Program-made: the position numbers and the translations under genes
Part shown: positions 1 through 12,087 of the stretch, one piece after another
Position numbering within the stretch: the first letter of the stretch is position 1
Layout of the letters: each line of letters opens with the position of its first letter
The notes under the pieces: generated by a model
Told to the model about the DNA's origin: nothing
The model's database searches: none
The model's input: the letters and a program-made list of their open reading frames with translations, nothing else
From: Portulaca oleracea
Taxonomy: Eukaryota; Streptophyta; Magnoliopsida; Caryophyllales; Portulacaceae
Assembly (NCBI GenBank): GCA_029582165.1
Contig: CM055870.1
Location: 49,928,513-49,992,512, forward strand
Length of the DNA stretch: 64,000 nucleotides
Direction of reading: 5' to 3'

Positions 1-219
1 GCATTTTCCCCCCTTATCACCTTAAGCTGATTTTCCCTCGAAGCCCTCATCCACAAGATACTCATAGGGAGATTACAAAATAAGCATTGTTTGGCTAATT
101 ACACTGATGACCCAAAAGCAAAAACCTAGTCACCCATGGTGTATTGACTGTCATCTAGCCTATATCTATGGTCGGCGCCTTGCTAATCCTGCACAATGGT
201 CGACTACCGATGGCTATCA

Positions 220-995
220 CTAAACATGGGAATTAGACCCCTCTTGCTCTTGATCCCCATCCTCTTCCACACGTCGAAGTCGTAGAGGACGAGCGCTCTT
301 GCATGGGGCGTGCCGAATCCTGGGCCCTAAAGCGGTCCCATCGAAATCGTTCTCCGTCGGGGCGGCAGGTGTAGACGTACCTGCTTCACATCCTTTGATC
401 TGCTTCGGCTCGGGGCACCCCTCGTCTTGATCTAGATCCATACTAGGATCTTCTTCTTCATTTCCGGCTAGTTGAGCGGTAGGCGTAGACTCCCTATAAG
501 ACGATCGATTCGGGACGATTGAACGTTCGGTGAGGTATGGTGAGAAGTGTAGACGGACTTCATCCGCCGGGGGAGCGAACACGTGAGCCGGTGCTTTTCC
601 CGCGTTGGTAGGCGCCGGTAAACCTATCACCTCGTGAAGGTAGGGTCCTAACTTGCTGACGTGAAGACCCAAAGATTGTGCGACTGCGTGATCATTATCT
701 CCATGACAATCGTTCCAAGCCCCTATGTAGTTAACACACCATGCGTGGCGTCCGGGTTCCCCCGTATAAGCAGCTGACGGTACCGGTCTCGGATATCATC
801 CCACGGGCTCACGTGGGGAAGAGTCGCTAAAAGACATCGGGCTCGGCAGACGTCATCGTGATATTCGGACTTGGGAGTTGCAGCGCAATGTGCATCGAGA
901 ACATCTTGCAACGCCTTAAGATGGGCGTGAACGTTGATGGCGGGGTCCATAAACATTGCGAACGGATTCGGGAGGGGGTTACCATCGTTATCCAT
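220..995 (-). pseudogene. Unrecognised retroelement leader ORF, frameshifted
   Basis: Two minus-strand frames lie 0.7 kb downstream of the primer site. The first (995-723, 90 codons) starts at an ATG and is Asp/His/Arg-rich. The second reads openly from about 745 to 220 with no ATG at its beginning. They join naturally if one frameshift is assumed near 740: upstream of the second frame the sequence continues as AWCVNYIGAWNDCHGDNDH, which looks like real protein, including W, C and H positions. The C-terminal part is acidic and proline-rich (DLDQDEG, EEDGDQEQEG). I do not recognise the family. It is not a standard gag with a CCHC knuckle in the part seen. It could be a gag variant, an extra ORF or a captured gene fragment. 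Confidence 0.4.
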
Positions 996-1710
996 CTATA
1001 CCATACATAAAATACAAAGCAAGATTTTAAGATCCCATCAAGGCCAAAATAAATAGCTAAATGCAATTAAAAGGAACAACTTTGCGAAAAGGTTCGAGAC
1101 TCAACCAAGATAATCTCTTATAAGCGATTTAAGAAGCTCTCATTTCATCTTTGGAAATTGCCTTAGACTTGCTTGACAATTCTAGACCTCATAAACTTAG
1201 TCCCTTTTTGGACTACCTCAACACTTTTTGTCCACATTTATCATTTATAACCCATGCCATGGTCCCACGCCATGGTCCCACTTGGGACTCACTTTATAAG
1301 CTTTTCGATAACTCCCAAAGACTTTGAGGAAATTTCTTGACGAACTTCAAACTCTTCCCATGGTATTCATTAACTCTTCTTACATATATTACTAGGCTCA
1401 ACTCATTTTACCTAGTTTTCCCCCTTACGGATTTTGACTAAAACTTTCTTAAAATCCTGGGAGAATTTCGGCAGCACTTCCCCTGTAATTAGAGCTACTC
1501 CCAAATTTACAAAGTCTTGAAAACCTGCACGGAAGCACAATTTACGTACTAACCCAATATATAGAGCTTCATGCTCACTAACAATTCCCAACATATTACC
1601 TAACATACTCATACTCATCATGTAAAGGCTTGTACTCACATGCCTATCTTTCTCCTTAAGGGAGGATCCATAACTTAAGAAATCCTATAATTCCCAAATA
1701 CTCAACCAAA

Positions 1711-1728
1711 ACCTGGGCTCTGATACCA
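1711..1728 (-). promoter_or_regulatory. Primer binding site, initiator-Met tRNA type
   Basis: Read on the minus strand, TGGTATCAGAGCCCAGGT starts four bases after the LTR end. It matches the complement of the 3' end of plant initiator Met tRNA, the usual primer for many plant Ty1 and Ty3 elements. It fixes the orientation of the element and the LTR boundary. Confidence 0.85.
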
Positions 1729-1732
1729 CAAC

Positions 1733-4700
1733 TGTAACACCCCAACCTTAATCACGGGGTCAAACTCCACTTAAAGAACCTAAGCCCGCGATTAGCGCAG
1801 CGGAACACCTTAGGTCGAGGCATTACCGCCGTCCCCCAAAAGAGACAAGGCAACCACAACAAAGAACTTCTCAAAAACCACAAAATAACTTAACAACTTC
1901 ACATTTAAACTGATACAACCTTGGGGTACAAAAAAAACATAAACTTAACATAACCTAAACTAGAACAAAACCAAAAGATCCTGCTGGTCCTCGATAACCC
2001 ATGGATTCCATAAAGAACTACCTCGAGATCCTTGAACTATTTCGGAACCGACTTATCCTTGCCTTGTGAGCTCGAACTTCCTAAAACAAAACATTAAAAC
2101 AACGCAAAAGTGAGTGGGGGAAACACTCAGTACGTAAACCTCCAGCACGTAAACCGTTCGAAAACGGTTTTGGTGCCGGCATTTAAAATCATTTTGAAAA
2201 CGGGGAAGGGGTTAAAATAGGACTTGCATGACATGAACATAATCATATGCATAAACATAAGTCAATGAAAATAAAAAGTAGGTGGAACCCTTACGATCGG
2301 TGCAAGCACCTCACACACGCGTATGCCCAAGTTGATCTAAACTTGGAATGATTGACTGCTAAGCAGTCGACACTGGCCAGGTCAAGGCACTCTGATCAGG
2401 AGTGCTAAAACATGAATGTTATCATAAGCATAAAATGTGGGTCCACTAAAACATGTAAAGATATTGAAATTCATGAAACTTGATGTAGCATGAAATACAT
2501 GAACTATGAGTATAACTTGAACGTAAGAGCTGGACAATTTGCGTACCTTGGAACGCTAGAGTCTTTAGTGGCTTGAAATCGGCTTAGAGATGGCTTTTGA
2601 AACTTGTCAACTAAGATAAGAATAAGTAGAAACGAAGAACCGAATAAAGTTCTAAATTAGATTTATAAGTTTAGAAACTTAATAATTAAAATGAAGTAAC
2701 TTTTGAGAATAAAATTTCAGGTTATAGTAAAATAGTGTTTAGAGCATAACTTGAGTTAGGAAAATCGAAACGGAGTAAAAGAGTACATCCCGGAATAGGG
2801 AAAAACATAATCTACAACTTTGTCAACAGAACCAGAAGCTGAAAATGAGTGGAAGGGCCCCAAAATGGGCCCGGACAGAAGCTGAGCAAGTGAAACTTTA
2901 AGCTTTTCGGGTTGGAAAAAAAAACATGAGGAATATGACGTAGAGGGTGATTTAAATAAAAGGGCTTGAATACAAGAGATTAAGATTGAATCAATGAAGA
3001 ATAGGATGATTATAAATTGGAAGCTCGGATGCGAGATAATAGGTTCAAATATGGTTCGATAATATGATATCGAATAAAACGGCGAAAGGAAGCAAGATAA
3101 ACATACCCAAACGTGAATAAAAGCAAGCTTGGATTTATGAATCATGAAATGGGTAATGAAATGAGGAATGAATTGACTTAGACATTGGAGGTTATCAAGC
3201 TAGAAAGAGCTTTTAGCTAGAGCAAAGACATTGAATATGATACTTAAGAAATATAGGAATTAAGGACTTACTAACATACTAGCTCTTGAAGAGTACATAT
3301 AAGACTTACTTAGGACTCTAAAAAAAAGTACACTTAGCCTTAACACATAACTCCATAATGACAATATATAACCATGACTCATTTATACCTAGAACCCCTC
3401 ATTGGGTTGATTTGAAGCCCAAAAGCTAATAATTTACAAAGGTTATTTTGAGCAGAAAACCATTCTGGACAGCCAGGTTTTCCGGGGTCGTAACTCACAC
3501 TCCCGATATCGTACGACGAAGAACCATACCTTTCCGGAAATCTTGCAACATGGCCTAAAACTTTCATGTTTACCATAAAAATCAAAGAGGTCTCCAAAAG
3601 GACGAAAAACAGCCCTCAAAACACTGACTCAGAATTCGTATTTAAAAACGTGAGGTTACGGTTTTGGTCGTAACTCGGGCTATACATGTCGGAAAATCGA
3701 AATTCCAAAGCCTATGGTTTCCTAACACCTTAAGATATCCAATGGAGTATAAAATTGGGCAAAAAACTCACTTTTATAATTCTGTAAATTTCCAGAATTG
3801 AAGACAGTAGCCAAAACACCTAAAACCCCTCTTTTAATTGGGTTTTTCCACTCTTAATCATATTAGAACTTAACCAAACTTCATCTAATCTTAATCCACC
3901 AAATTTCCAGAATATAAACCATGAAAAACTCTTCATCAAGGGCCTTAAAACCCACATGCATTCATGGATTAAGCACAAACTCAACATAATATAAACATGT
4001 TCTTGAACTCTAGTACAACAATCTCTCTAATTCACCCAAAATAAACATGATAACTCTTAATTTATAATCTTACAACATAAACTCAGCCCTTAAACACTTA
4101 GAAACTCATAAGAAATTTACATGCATCAACATCAATTCATCATCCACCATAAAATCAACTTAAAACCTCACAAAACACTTGAAAATCAACATGCATGTAC
4201 TTAAACCTTAACCCTAACTTAACCAAAATAATTATATACTTGAATTCATGAATAAAGAGAGTAAAAGAGATAGAATTTATAAAAGAAACATAGATTAAAC
4301 ATGGAATTTCTGATTAGGGTTGAAAGAAATTGAATTGGGGGTTTTAGACATTACCCTTCAAAGTGAAAATGGATGAAAACACAAGAGAGAGGAAGAGGGG
4401 ATGCATCATACTGGAAACCGCCTGGCCGGAAAAGTGGCCGGAAAGTGGCCGGAGCTGGCTGGGAGTGGACGTCCAAGAGGAGGGAGAGGGAGGAGTTTGA
4501 GAGTTTGAGAGTGTAGTGAGAGAAAATGAGATGGGTGTTGTATTGAGTTAAAAGAATGAGTCTTCCCTTCTACTACTACTAATATATATATATACACTTA
4601 ACTTAAAACACTAATATTAATTTAATTAAAATCTGAAAATATAACTTAAGTAAATTAATCTTAAGTTTAATAAACTCAAAGTAATTAGTTTGATTCAAAT

Positions 4701-5323
4701 TTGAATAAAAGTGAAGTGTACCTAGCCCCCCTCTAACTACCACATTTAAAACTCCATTTAACACCATCACCAATTACCAATACTAATAATAATTACTATA
4801 AGAACCTTAATTAAAATAAGGTAAAATAATAACAATAGGAGTAAATATATTGTAATTGTTGTAGTAATTTGAAGTATCGGGTTTTTGTAGGAAATAAAAT
4901 ATATCGATAATAATTGGGTAACATAAAAATAAAATACAATGACACTCGAATTAAAATAATAAGGTGGAAAATTACCTCTTGAAATTATGTAAGGGATTAA
5001 AATGTAAGAAATTAAAATTGGAACGGTAAAATATATATATAAATCGGAACAAGTAATTCGTAACCGATTCTCGGTAAATAGATTTATACCGTAAAACGTA
5101 TAAACTGAAATACTTTAACTTATTGAACGAATATGTAAAGTAACTTTTAAGCCGATAATTCGGCACCTTAGCCATCTCCTGCGCGAGACTTGTCACCGAT
5201 AACTATAAATAAACGAGTACGTCGATAAATAAATAAAATAAACGCGAAAAAAATTATAACGCGATTTAGATAATTACTGTAATTAATAAGTAATTAAACA
5301 TGATTTTGGGGTGGGTTATTACA
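1733..5323 (-). repeat. 5' LTR of the Ty3-type element (3591 bp)
   Basis: The LTR has 15-base imperfect inverted ends (tgtaacaccccaacc at 1733, gggtgggttattaca ending at 5323). On the minus strand a TATA-like run at about 4580-4595 is followed by a CT-rich stretch typical of a transcription start near 4555. That would make U3 about 0.77 kb and R plus U5 about 2.8 kb, which is unusually long. Several frames of 60-130 codons inside it are not conserved-looking proteins and are taken as chance. No LTR partner is in the window, so identity between the two LTRs cannot be judged. Confidence 0.75.
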
Positions 5324-6527
5324 AGGCTGCTGATGATGTCCCCTCAGTCGATCCCCCTCCCCAAGAGTGATTCCCCATTCCCCCTCCAAAACTATGAACT
5401 CTATTTTCAAACTCTGAACTTTATTTTGTGCACTTTTTGGCCACACATTTTTTGTACTCTCCTGTTTCCTTATTGTCCGAAAGACAAAAAGGGGGAGATG
5501 ATATCTTGGTTGGTCTGTAATTGCAGCAATCACTTAACTTGTTGCTATGGTTATATGCATGTGCTATCTTCTATGCTGCTGTATGCATGTACTATCTTCT
5601 CTGTCATTACTGCTATAAGTGCCTGTATAGAATTCTCTTGGATATTTTGTCTTTCAAACAAAAAGGGGGAGATTGAAGAAACTCAACTGGTTATGAGGAC
5701 ATCAGCACAATCATCAGTGAGGACCTCAAACATCAGCACAATATTATTTTGTTTGAAAGATCATCCGGCCATTTCAGGGAAGTATCAAACATATCTTAAT
5801 CCTATATCTTCCCTCCATTTTTAAGATATGATTGTAATAGTCTTGATTTCCTTCTCATGCATCAAACGAAAGAAAGAGAAAGTATGACAAGGAAACTCGT
5901 GAAGATCAAGTCAGAAAAGGAAACAAATCTTCATTAGAACGTTATACTCAATGAAGATACCTGTCTAATCAGGATCAACACAAACTGGAAAGAATCAAGA
6001 AGCAAACAAGGCAACTAAAGGAAGTCGTTGATGAGTCCAATATAAATAAGAGAACTCATTCTCTTGACAAGTATCGATTTTCCAAGGAAGTAAAATCAGT
6101 TGTAAGAACTTTGAGGAAGAAAGTTCTGAGTGTAGGAATATTTGAGTGAATATTCTGAGAGTAGCCATTCTTGTGTAGTGGTGAGATTTTGTAACCAGTG
6201 ATCATACTGGTGAGGACCTCCTAAGGTCGTGAATTGAATTATTTCCAGTGAACCTCAGCTGAGTGAGGTTATAGTGTGTAATTGCCTCTTCTGTGAGGCC
6301 TCAAGATCAGAAGACAGCTGCCAAGCCTTCTGCCCCTGTAAGCTGTTCTGAGGACCTCACAGTCCTCTTACCAGCTGAGTTGTAACCTCTTTCCTTAAGC
6401 ACTTTTGTTCAATAATAAAGAAGTTATTTTCAGTATTTAAAAGTGCTATTTAACTTGGTTGTATTGATTAAAGTGCAGAATTTTTTCATAACCCTAATCA
6501 CCCCCCCCCCCCTCTAGGGTTATTTCA
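5324..6527 (+). mobile_element. 3' end of a Sirevirus-type Ty1/copia element (A)
   Basis: The stretch holds two polypurine tracts (aaaaagggggagat at 5487-5499 and 5660-5673) followed by a 3' LTR. Repeated polypurine tracts ahead of the 3' LTR are a Sirevirus hallmark. The open frame that crosses the LTR border (5300-5824) is not a gene. Everything upstream was displaced by the Ty3-type insertion at 5323. Confidence 0.65.
5674..6527 (+). repeat. 3' LTR of Sirevirus A
   Basis: The LTR starts TGAAGAAACTCAAC directly after the polypurine tract and ends GGGTTATTTCA. A TATA box (TATAAATA, 6041-6048) lies about 370 bases into it, and an AATAAAG polyadenylation-like signal is near 6413. A homopolymer of 12 C residues lies just before the end, as in the other Sirevirus of this window. 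Confidence 0.7.
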
Positions 6528-6582
6528 GTACACTATATATTACGTTGCATGTTATATATTTAATTTACATGCTAACTATATA

Positions 6583-6789
6583 CTCCCTCCGTCCCAAATT
6601 AATTGACATTTTGACTAAATTTTGTCCATTAATTATTCATCAATTACAATGAGTTACAATATGAAACTACCTCCATTGTAATTTTTAATAAAATATCTTT
6701 CTAATGACGTTAATTTCATCTTGGTACTCATTGTAATTTGTTAGTAACTAATTTTTAGCCCAATGTCAATTAATTTGGGATGGAGGGAG
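6583..6789. mobile_element. Stowaway MITE 1
   Basis: Terminal inverted repeats CTCCCTCCGTCCCAAATTAA and its near complement flank about 207 bp, with TA target duplication (6581-6582, 6790-6791). The termini and TA target are those of Tc1/mariner-derived Stowaway elements. The interior carries the family signature of paired AATGAGTTACAATATGAAA-like segments. Confidence 0.9.
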
Positions 6790-7322
6790 TATTTTTTTTT
6801 TTGAAATCAAACATATTTCATTGATAACAAGCCATACGTCACTTACAATGAAAATCGTGATTGAACAATTGTAAATCTAAAACATAGATATGAAATTGAA
6901 CTTCCAAATAACTAATACTAATCTTACTGAGGTTCGGCTTTGATTTCTTCGATGACTCTGCATCTTTCCTCGATGACTTTGTATCTTTACCATTGACGGA
7001 GAACCTCAAAACCCGTGCTATAGCGATTTGAAAGTAGATCTTCATCCATCGTATTAGACCACCAACTGAACAAAAACTCTAGAAAGAGACTAAAACCCTA
7101 AATAAGGGTACAATAAAACTCTAGAAAGAGACTAAAAACCCTAAATAAGGATACAATAAAAACTCTTACAAAAGAAGAGACTAACTTTCTTTGCGTAAAC
7201 GTAAAACCAAACTAATAATTGAAGTAGAAATCAATCAAATTGGGGCATACCATCGACAAAAGAATCGATGGCAGCCCCTTCAAGGAAGTGGAGGCTAGGG
7301 TTTTCTAGAGAGGAAAAGAGAG
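6790..7322 (-). mobile_element. Retroposon with 17-bp target duplication
   Basis: Identical 17-base copies of tacatgctaactatata lie at 6566-6582 and 7323-7339. The segment between them ends, on the minus strand, in a run of A residues (6792-6801), as expected for reverse-transcribed RNA inserted by LINE machinery. The minus-strand 5' end contains AAAACCCTAGCC, common in plant mRNA and LINE leaders. A minus-strand frame at 7045-6839 (68 codons) is not recognised. It may be a short internally deleted LINE or a processed transcript. The Stowaway at 6583-6789 sits exactly at its tail junction. Confidence 0.7.
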
Positions 7323-7359
7323 TACATGCTAACTATATATTATTACACATCAACTATGT

Positions 7360-8240
7360 TATTGATGTGCATCATATCTAATATTAAATTTCGGGTGCAA
7401 ATGTACCATATTTAGTATGCATAAATATTATAGTTATATTAGTATGTAATAGTATTACATTTCGTGTGCAAACGTATTATACTTGGCGGGCAGACTACTA
7501 AATTTAGCGTATACATAAATACCATATTTAGTGTGTATAAATATTTGGTGTGCAAACTTATTATATTTAATGTGTACGAAATATGAATATTATAATTTGG
7601 TTTGCAAATGCATTAATTATATATAATTGGTGTGTCAAGTTGCTACATTTAGTGTGTAAGTATAGTAATAAGTGAGAATAACAATTATATGCTTGTGTTG
7701 GTGTGTGTTAGTGTGCAAATGTGTGTGTTTTAGTATGTAAAGGTGCGTGTGTTGGTTTACAAAGGAGCATGTGTTAGTATGCAAAGATATATGTATTGGT
7801 GTATAGAGGAGTGTGTGTTGGTTTGCAAAAGGTGAATGTGTTGGTGTGTGTTATAGTGTACAAAATTGAATGTGTTAGTGTGCAAAGGAGTGTGTGTGTG
7901 TGTTGGTTTGCAAAGGTGAATGTTTTGGTATGTATTAATGTGCAAAGGTGTGTATGTGTTAGTCATGTGTGTTGAGTGTGTGTTTAGTGTGCAAACATGT
8001 GTGTTAGTATGGAAAAGTATATGTGATAGTGTGTAAAAGTGTATGGGTTAATGTACAAATGTTTATTTTCCTCATTATTTTATTTTAAATTAGTTATATT
8101 TTCTTTTTTTTATTTAACACTTTATGGTATAATCATTAGTGTATATTAGTGTATTAGCTAGTGTGCATAATTAAGCATTATACATAATATGTAATAGTAT
8201 AAAAATTAGTGTGCATAAATATTATATTAAGTGTGTAATA
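7360..8240. repeat. GT-rich degenerate minisatellite
   Basis: A long stretch of variants of gtgtgttagtgtgcaaaggt repeats, densest at 7680-8060, with irregular unit length of roughly 30 bases and many substitutions. The left part (7380-7680) has the same theme diluted in AT-rich DNA. The frame it opens on the minus strand (7966-7757) is a repeat artefact. Confidence 0.75.
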
Positions 8241-8659
8241 GTATAATCTTTATTGGAAAGTAATTTCCATTTAAATATGATCTAACATCATTATTATGTT
8301 CAAAATAAATGAATAAAAAAGAATAACATATGTAGAGAAAAATATATTTGAAAGAAAATTAAATAAATGACAATCGATAGAAAAGAATGAGAAGTTATAA
8401 AGAACCAAGAAAAAAAAAGTAAATAAAACTCTAAAAAAAGACAAAAATCAGAAATTTTAAAAGAATTTAACAAGTTGAGATTTGATCTTCCAATCACAAG
8501 AATCACAAAACTTACCAACTACAACTACACTAGCTCCCACGAGCCATGTAAGATGCTGCATTTTTGTTATTTAATTCATTGTACAGTACCAAATAATTTT
8601 TGATATTCCAAAGTAATATTATATTCTCATAGGATTAATCAACATCCATATCAGATTGC
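8241..8659. other. AT-rich intergenic, nothing recognised
   Basis: The stretch is strongly AT-rich with no supported coding region or clear element ends. Confidence 0.5.
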
Positions 8660-8667
8660 CTCATCAC

Positions 8668-9311
8668 TAGGGCTGGCAACGAGCCGAGCCGAGCCCCAGC
8701 ATGGCATGCTCGAGGCTTGGCTCGTGAGCTACATTGCAAGCTTGGCTCGGCTCGCGAGCCTGAAAAGTTAGGCTCGCGGCTTGGCTCGCGAGCCCTCACG
8801 AGCTTTAACGAGCCCATATTTGTTCATTGTTACTCATTTTGTTGACCTACAAAGTGATAATAAAGAGTACCTCTTAAAATAGAGAATAGTGAAAAAAAAA
8901 ACACTTATAACAAAATCAAATAATGATATAAGATTGAAAATTAATTAATTCAAAATAACAATTATAGGATATAAAATAAAGTAATCTTTTAGCGATAATG
9001 AAAAAAATTTGTGATTGTGGATTTATAACACATAAAAAAAGATGTATCAAAAGTACAAGTTTCAATTCATATGAATAAGGTAATTTTATTTTGGAAATTG
9101 TATATCAAACACAACATATTTCGTCCCGTTTTCCATTTTCACGAGCCTTACGAGCTTCACAATCCGAGCTTCCTTAGGCTCGGCTTGGCTTGTTTATGTG
9201 ACGAGCTCGAACCCGAGCCGCCTTGAGCTTATTGCGAGCCGAGCTTATCGAGCTTCCCGTCGAGTTGGCTCGCGAGGGCTCACGAGCCGGCTTGGCTCAT
9301 TGCCAGCCCTA
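8668..9311. mobile_element. Non-autonomous hAT element
   Basis: The ends TAGGGCTGGCAACGAGCC and GGCTCATTGCCAGCCCTA form inverted repeats. An exact 8-bp target duplication ctcatcac flanks them (8660-8667, 9312-9319), the hallmark of hAT transposition. Subterminal regions are dense in gcgagcc/ggctcg motifs on both sides, while the 350-bp core is AT-rich and non-coding. Confidence 0.9.
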
Positions 9312-9521
9312 CTCATCACAATTTGGTAACAATATAATGTTTTCCACTTTATATAATGCCTTCCCTTAATGAATACAATTTTGGAAGGATCTTCAATATT
9401 ATATGAACCATGCCCCTTGCCTAACAAGCAATTTTGGCTTTCCAAAATTCATCCCACCAAAATAACAATTTGAGCACCACAATCATTAACCCAACATAAG
9501 TCAATTATTTCATTTTTTAAA

Positions 9522-9942
9522 GAATTATTGGACGGTAATATACTGAACTTTAGAAGTATTGGACTATAATGCCCTGAAGTTTTTTTTTGGACTCTAATAC
9601 ACTGAACTTTGAGGATATTGGACAATTATGCACTCAGACTAATTCAGCTAGTGGTTGACACGATGATTGTCCTACTTTGAGGTGTCGTTTTTCTATTTTT
9701 TTCTGAAAAATTTTTTGTCATGTAAGAAAGTACAAATAAGTAGGATGACTAATATATTTTTTTGGAAAAAAAGAAAAATGACACGTCAAAGCATGACAGC
9801 CACCGCGTCAACCACCAGCTGAATTGGTTTGAGTGCATTATTATCCAATATCCTCAAAGTTCAGTGTACTTCCAAAAAAAAAAGTTCAGTGCATTATTAT
9901 CCAATACCCCTAAAGTTCAGTGTATTATCGTCCAAGAATCCT
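9522..9942. mobile_element. Long-TIR MITE, Mutator type
   Basis: The two arms of about 170 bp (9522-9690 and 9770-9942) are inverted copies, each with repeated motifs such as cactgaacttt and attggacaataatgcactc. They enclose a short core. The flanks carry ttttttaaa (9513-9521 and 9943-9951), compatible with a 9-bp duplication, though its low complexity weakens the point. A single arm of the same family lies at 43745-43855. Confidence 0.7.
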
Positions 9943-9951
9943 TTTTTTAAA

Positions 9952-11114
9952 AAAATTTAATATATAAATTTATAGATTTTATGTCAACCAATACATTTAA
10001 AATGTGTCTTGCTCTAAAACTACATCATTTTCATGAACTAGTATTTGATTTTTAACTTCCCAATACTAATTAAATTTTATGAATAATGTACAATAATTTA
10101 AAAAACTTGTAATATATTTAATAGGGAAGTTAAACCAAAAGTTTTTTTAATTCATAGAATAAATTAAATTTGATACATTTTTAGTGAAAACAAAATATTG
10201 CTTGTATAAGATCTATGAATATATTAAAATGAAACTAAGGAAAATCCTTACAAGGTTGCAAAATTTTGAAGGTTTGGGATAATGTTTTATGAGGTTGTTG
10301 CTTTTATGTCAAGCAACTAGTGGGATATTGTTGCTTTGTCAAGCTAGTGACCAGTGGGATAATGTTCCTTGTTTAACAGTATGATTGGGAATGATCAAAA
10401 TTAAAGATGTTAAAGCAATGAGTTGATGGCTCTCTTTTATCTTTGTGGTAAAAGAAAATGAGCATGACCAAGTTTATCCTATACCAAATTGTCTTATACA
10501 TTGTTCCTAATAATTGACCTAACTTTTTTCTTTTTAAGATACTGAGCGGAATACAGTTCCCTTTTACTCAACGAGATAAACAAATTCCAATAGACACACA
10601 CAATGCAATCTAGCTCAAAGGCTATAAAATGATGTATCTCGATGTTGAACTTATAAACAAGCTAAAAAAATGACAGACTGCTTTTGTTTGCTCTATGTAT
10701 TAGATTTACCCCTTATTTTTACCCAAAAATATTGATTCACTCAAACTATTCATGCACTAACAGGACATGCCCATGAGAGCCTTTTGTTCTTTGTTACTTC
10801 TACTTCTTGAGGACAACATATTACTTTATGGAAAAATCACTAGGATAGCATTGAGGTTCACAAGGAGAGCATGAGGCGAGTATAGTAGCGACTAATTAAG
10901 AGAGACCAATTCACCACACGGGCCACACCCCATTGGGCTTGTAGCATCATATTCCACTACAAGGAGTACGATTGTCGATCTTAGTGAGTTAGGTCTCGCA
11001 TAAATCTAAGGTCAATATGCTCTCGATTTATGCGAAGAAATATATTCAATGATTGGGTTCAGTTATTGCATAAAACATGAAGGAAATCAATTATGGAGAA
11101 AGCGTTAAGCATGA
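9952..11114. other. Intergenic, nothing recognised
   Basis: The DNA is AT-rich to about 10400 and then of moderate composition. No coding region, RNA gene or element end could be supported. Confidence 0.5.
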
Positions 11115-12087
11115 TGAAGAAACCTCCATCCAATCCCCTTGGAAGTTCCTTGACAAACAAGCCATGCTAATGTGTTGAGTTTTGAATTGAAAGCCAAAAT
11201 TCTCTATTTGGCTTTTTGACATTGACAGATTGTTAAATGAAGGCCTTGATTAGATCCTTGTCAAGTAGCACACGACTTCCCGCAACAAGCCTTATAAGGT
11301 ATGAATTTTGTGTGATTGATTTAAACAATTTAAATTGATCTTTGTTTTAGCTTGGGCAGATTTAGCGTAAACCACTTTGCAAAGGAATAAGCACATCATA
11401 GGGAAGAGGAAGTAGATCTCAACAGGAGTCAAGTTGGATAACATCAAGCTCCAAGTTTGGAAGGGATGATATGATTGATTCCGCTTGCCTTTTTCTACTA
11501 AAGCTTCCTTAAAAACCGAACCATCTCTAACGTTCCATTCACTAAATCGACTATAAAAGAAGACGAAGACAGAGGACAAGATCAACTAATTGTGTCCCAA
11601 CGATAGTGATTATAGGCATTCTCTATTTACTCATTGTAATCTATCAAATTTGTAATCCTTTGTAGTTAAGCTTTTGAACTTAGTAAGAGTACTTGATTTA
11701 GGTGAAAGTCGAGACTGTGAGTGACTGGAAACTTGCATTCAGGAAGTTGTTGAGGGAGTAGCTAAGCTAGAAGTCTTTATAAGGAATCTCTTGCAAGTTG
11801 TCCTTAAATTATTAGGTCAAGGACTGGTACTTAGTCAAGGAGATTAGTAGAATCTTGTGTGAAGCTGTAGATCAAGGATCAATTTCCTGAACAAGTTCTT
11901 GCTCCTATAATCTGTTAGACATTATTTTTCTCTGAATAAATATTAAAAGTTTAGTTTGTGTTAATTTATTCTTCTCGAAAAGTTGCTACACTAATTTGTT
12001 TGTATGAGATTGGTGTATCCTTGGCAGAAAAGTTACATATCCCTATTTACCTCCCTCCCCCCCCCCCCCCCCAATAGGGTTATTTTA
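11115..12087 (+). repeat. 5' LTR of Sirevirus B
   Basis: It starts TGAAGAAACCTCC and ends in GGGTTATTTTA, directly before the primer site, so the canonical CA end has become TA. A run of more than 15 C residues (from about 12057) precedes the end. It aligns with 26912-28141, interrupted there by a hAT MITE. Confidence 0.8.

Larger units (their letters stand above)
1..5323 (-). mobile_element. Ty3-type LTR retrotransposon with very long LTR, left part only
   Basis: Minus-strand element. Its 5' LTR occupies 1733-5323, an initiator-Met type primer binding site follows at 1711-1728, and the internal region continues to the window edge. The terminal sequences TGTAATAACCCACC (from 5323) and GGGGTGTTACA (to 1733) give the TG...CA ends of an LTR. 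Only short disrupted reading frames are seen inside (220-995) and no recognisable gag, protease, RT or integrase lies in the 1.7 kb available, so the lineage is a guess: the long LTR with TGTAACACCCC-like ends and a Met primer site resembles Tekay/Del chromoviruses. It is inserted into the 3' part of a Sirevirus (5324-6527); the target-site duplicate next to 5323 would be aggct but the partner lies outside the window. Confidence 0.75.

Noticed and set aside
1241..1300. Repeated ccatggtcccac motif
   Set aside because: Only two short copies; no further structure.
2756..3145. 129-codon minus-strand frame inside the long LTR
   Set aside because: It is hydrophobic, low-complexity and inside a non-coding LTR, with no recognisable motif.
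5300..5824. 174-codon plus-strand open frame
   Set aside because: It crosses the Ty3 insertion border, two polypurine tracts and the start of the Sirevirus LTR, so it cannot be one gene.
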